NCBI GenBank assembly: GCA_903881585.1
Contig: CAIRTW010000012.1
Span: 1 to 34,781 of the forward strand
Origin: an uncultured Bacteroidota bacterium
GTDB lineage: Bacteria; Bacteroidota; Bacteroidia; Chitinophagales; Chitinophagaceae
DNA length: 34,781 nucleotides
Direction of reading: 5' to 3'
The notes under the pieces were generated by a model. It worked only from the letters and a program-made list of their open reading frames with translations, was not told the DNA's origin and made no database searches. Shown piece after piece: positions 34,520 to 34,781 of this stretch (its first letter is position 1; every line of letters begins with the position of its first letter). The position numbers were made by a program, and so were the translations under genes.

Positions 34520-34781
34520 TCATAGCAGGTCAGATACCTTCTCCTCATCCCAACCCAGGAAGAATTTCCCATTGCCAAAGTCCCACACCGGCCGCTTGAT
34601 AAGGGTAGGGTACTTTATCATCAAAGCTATTGCCTTTGACTTATCCGCAACAGCTTGTTTCTCATCACCAGGCAGTTCCCGGTAAGTAGTGCTTCTCATA
34701 TTGATCAGCTTATCCACAGGAAAATGTTTCAGCCAAAGCTCTATCGTCTTCTTATCTATGCCCGCCTCCCTGTAGTCATGA
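34520..34781 (-). CDS. ArsC/Spx-related family protein, partial (N-terminus outside window)
   Basis: The minus-strand frame runs open from the window edge to a TGA stop at 34520-34522, giving the last 87 residues. Visible motifs are HDYREAGID, LINMRSTTYRELP, MIKYPTLIKRPV and a final GWDEEKVSDLL. These match the C-terminal two thirds of the arsenate reductase-like thioredoxin-fold family (ArsC/YffB/Spx type, about 115 residues). The TLIKRPV segment carries the arginine conserved with the active site of ArsC. The N-terminal catalytic cysteine lies beyond the window, so it cannot be checked whether this is a reductase or a regulator. A GTG at 34717 would give a shorter frame, but the upstream sequence is clearly homologous and the true start is outside. 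The gene is convergent with the giant gene and probably unrelated to it. Confidence 0.88.
   Translation of the reverse strand, partial: HDYREAGIDKKTIELWLKHFPVDKLINMRSTTYRELPGDEKQAVADKSKAIALMIKYPTLIKRPVWDFGNGKFFLGWDEEKVSDLL

Overview
The window comes from a member of the Bacteroidota. Three things show this: two very large secreted proteins end in the two known sorting domains of the type IX secretion system (T9SS), a PorP/SprF-family outer-membrane protein is present, and start codons follow A-rich leaders without Shine-Dalgarno sequences, with TAnnTTTG-type -7 boxes nearby. A Chitinophagales/Sphingobacteriia-like host is plausible, but that is inference.

Layout: (1) 92-120, a terminator hairpin, then 146-1219 (-), a PorP/SprF-family protein. 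(2) 1250-11506 (-), a 3418-residue secreted protein: signal peptide, one Ig-like head, about 38 compact Big_2-like domains of about 72 residues, five PKD/Ig-like domains and a C-terminal CHU_C (T9SS type B) domain. It lies 30 nt upstream of the PorP/SprF gene, giving an adhesin-sprF type operon. (3) 11507-13432, an unusually long (1.9 kb), AT-rich divergent intergenic region. It holds a candidate 32-residue membrane peptide, 29-nt direct repeats, several hairpins and two candidate -7 boxes overlapping or next to palindromes. (4) 13433-34465 (+), a 7010-residue secreted protein: extended signal peptide, a beta-strand-repeat region with a 401-residue super-repeat, six 81-residue Ig-like repeats, about 55 compact Big_2-like domains with four inserted Ig_7-like domains, and a T9SS type A sorting domain. 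(5) 34486-34514, a terminator. (6) 34520-34781 (-), the 3' part of an ArsC/Spx-related gene that runs off the window.

How the parts may work together: the two giants are transcribed divergently and share the same cysteine-bounded Big_2-like stalk domain, but carry different heads and different T9SS tails. The type B protein has its PorP/SprF partner directly downstream, as in the sprB-sprF arrangement of Flavobacterium johnsoniae. The type A protein has no partner gene here and would be expected to use the general PorV/PorU route to the cell surface or medium. The likely role of both is as long surface fibres or adhesins; ligands cannot be read from the sequence. The most informative signals are inside the repeats: a second cysteine pair that appears only as a pair and in two staggered registers, orphan cysteines that occur only in neighbouring domains, and several levels of higher-order repetition.
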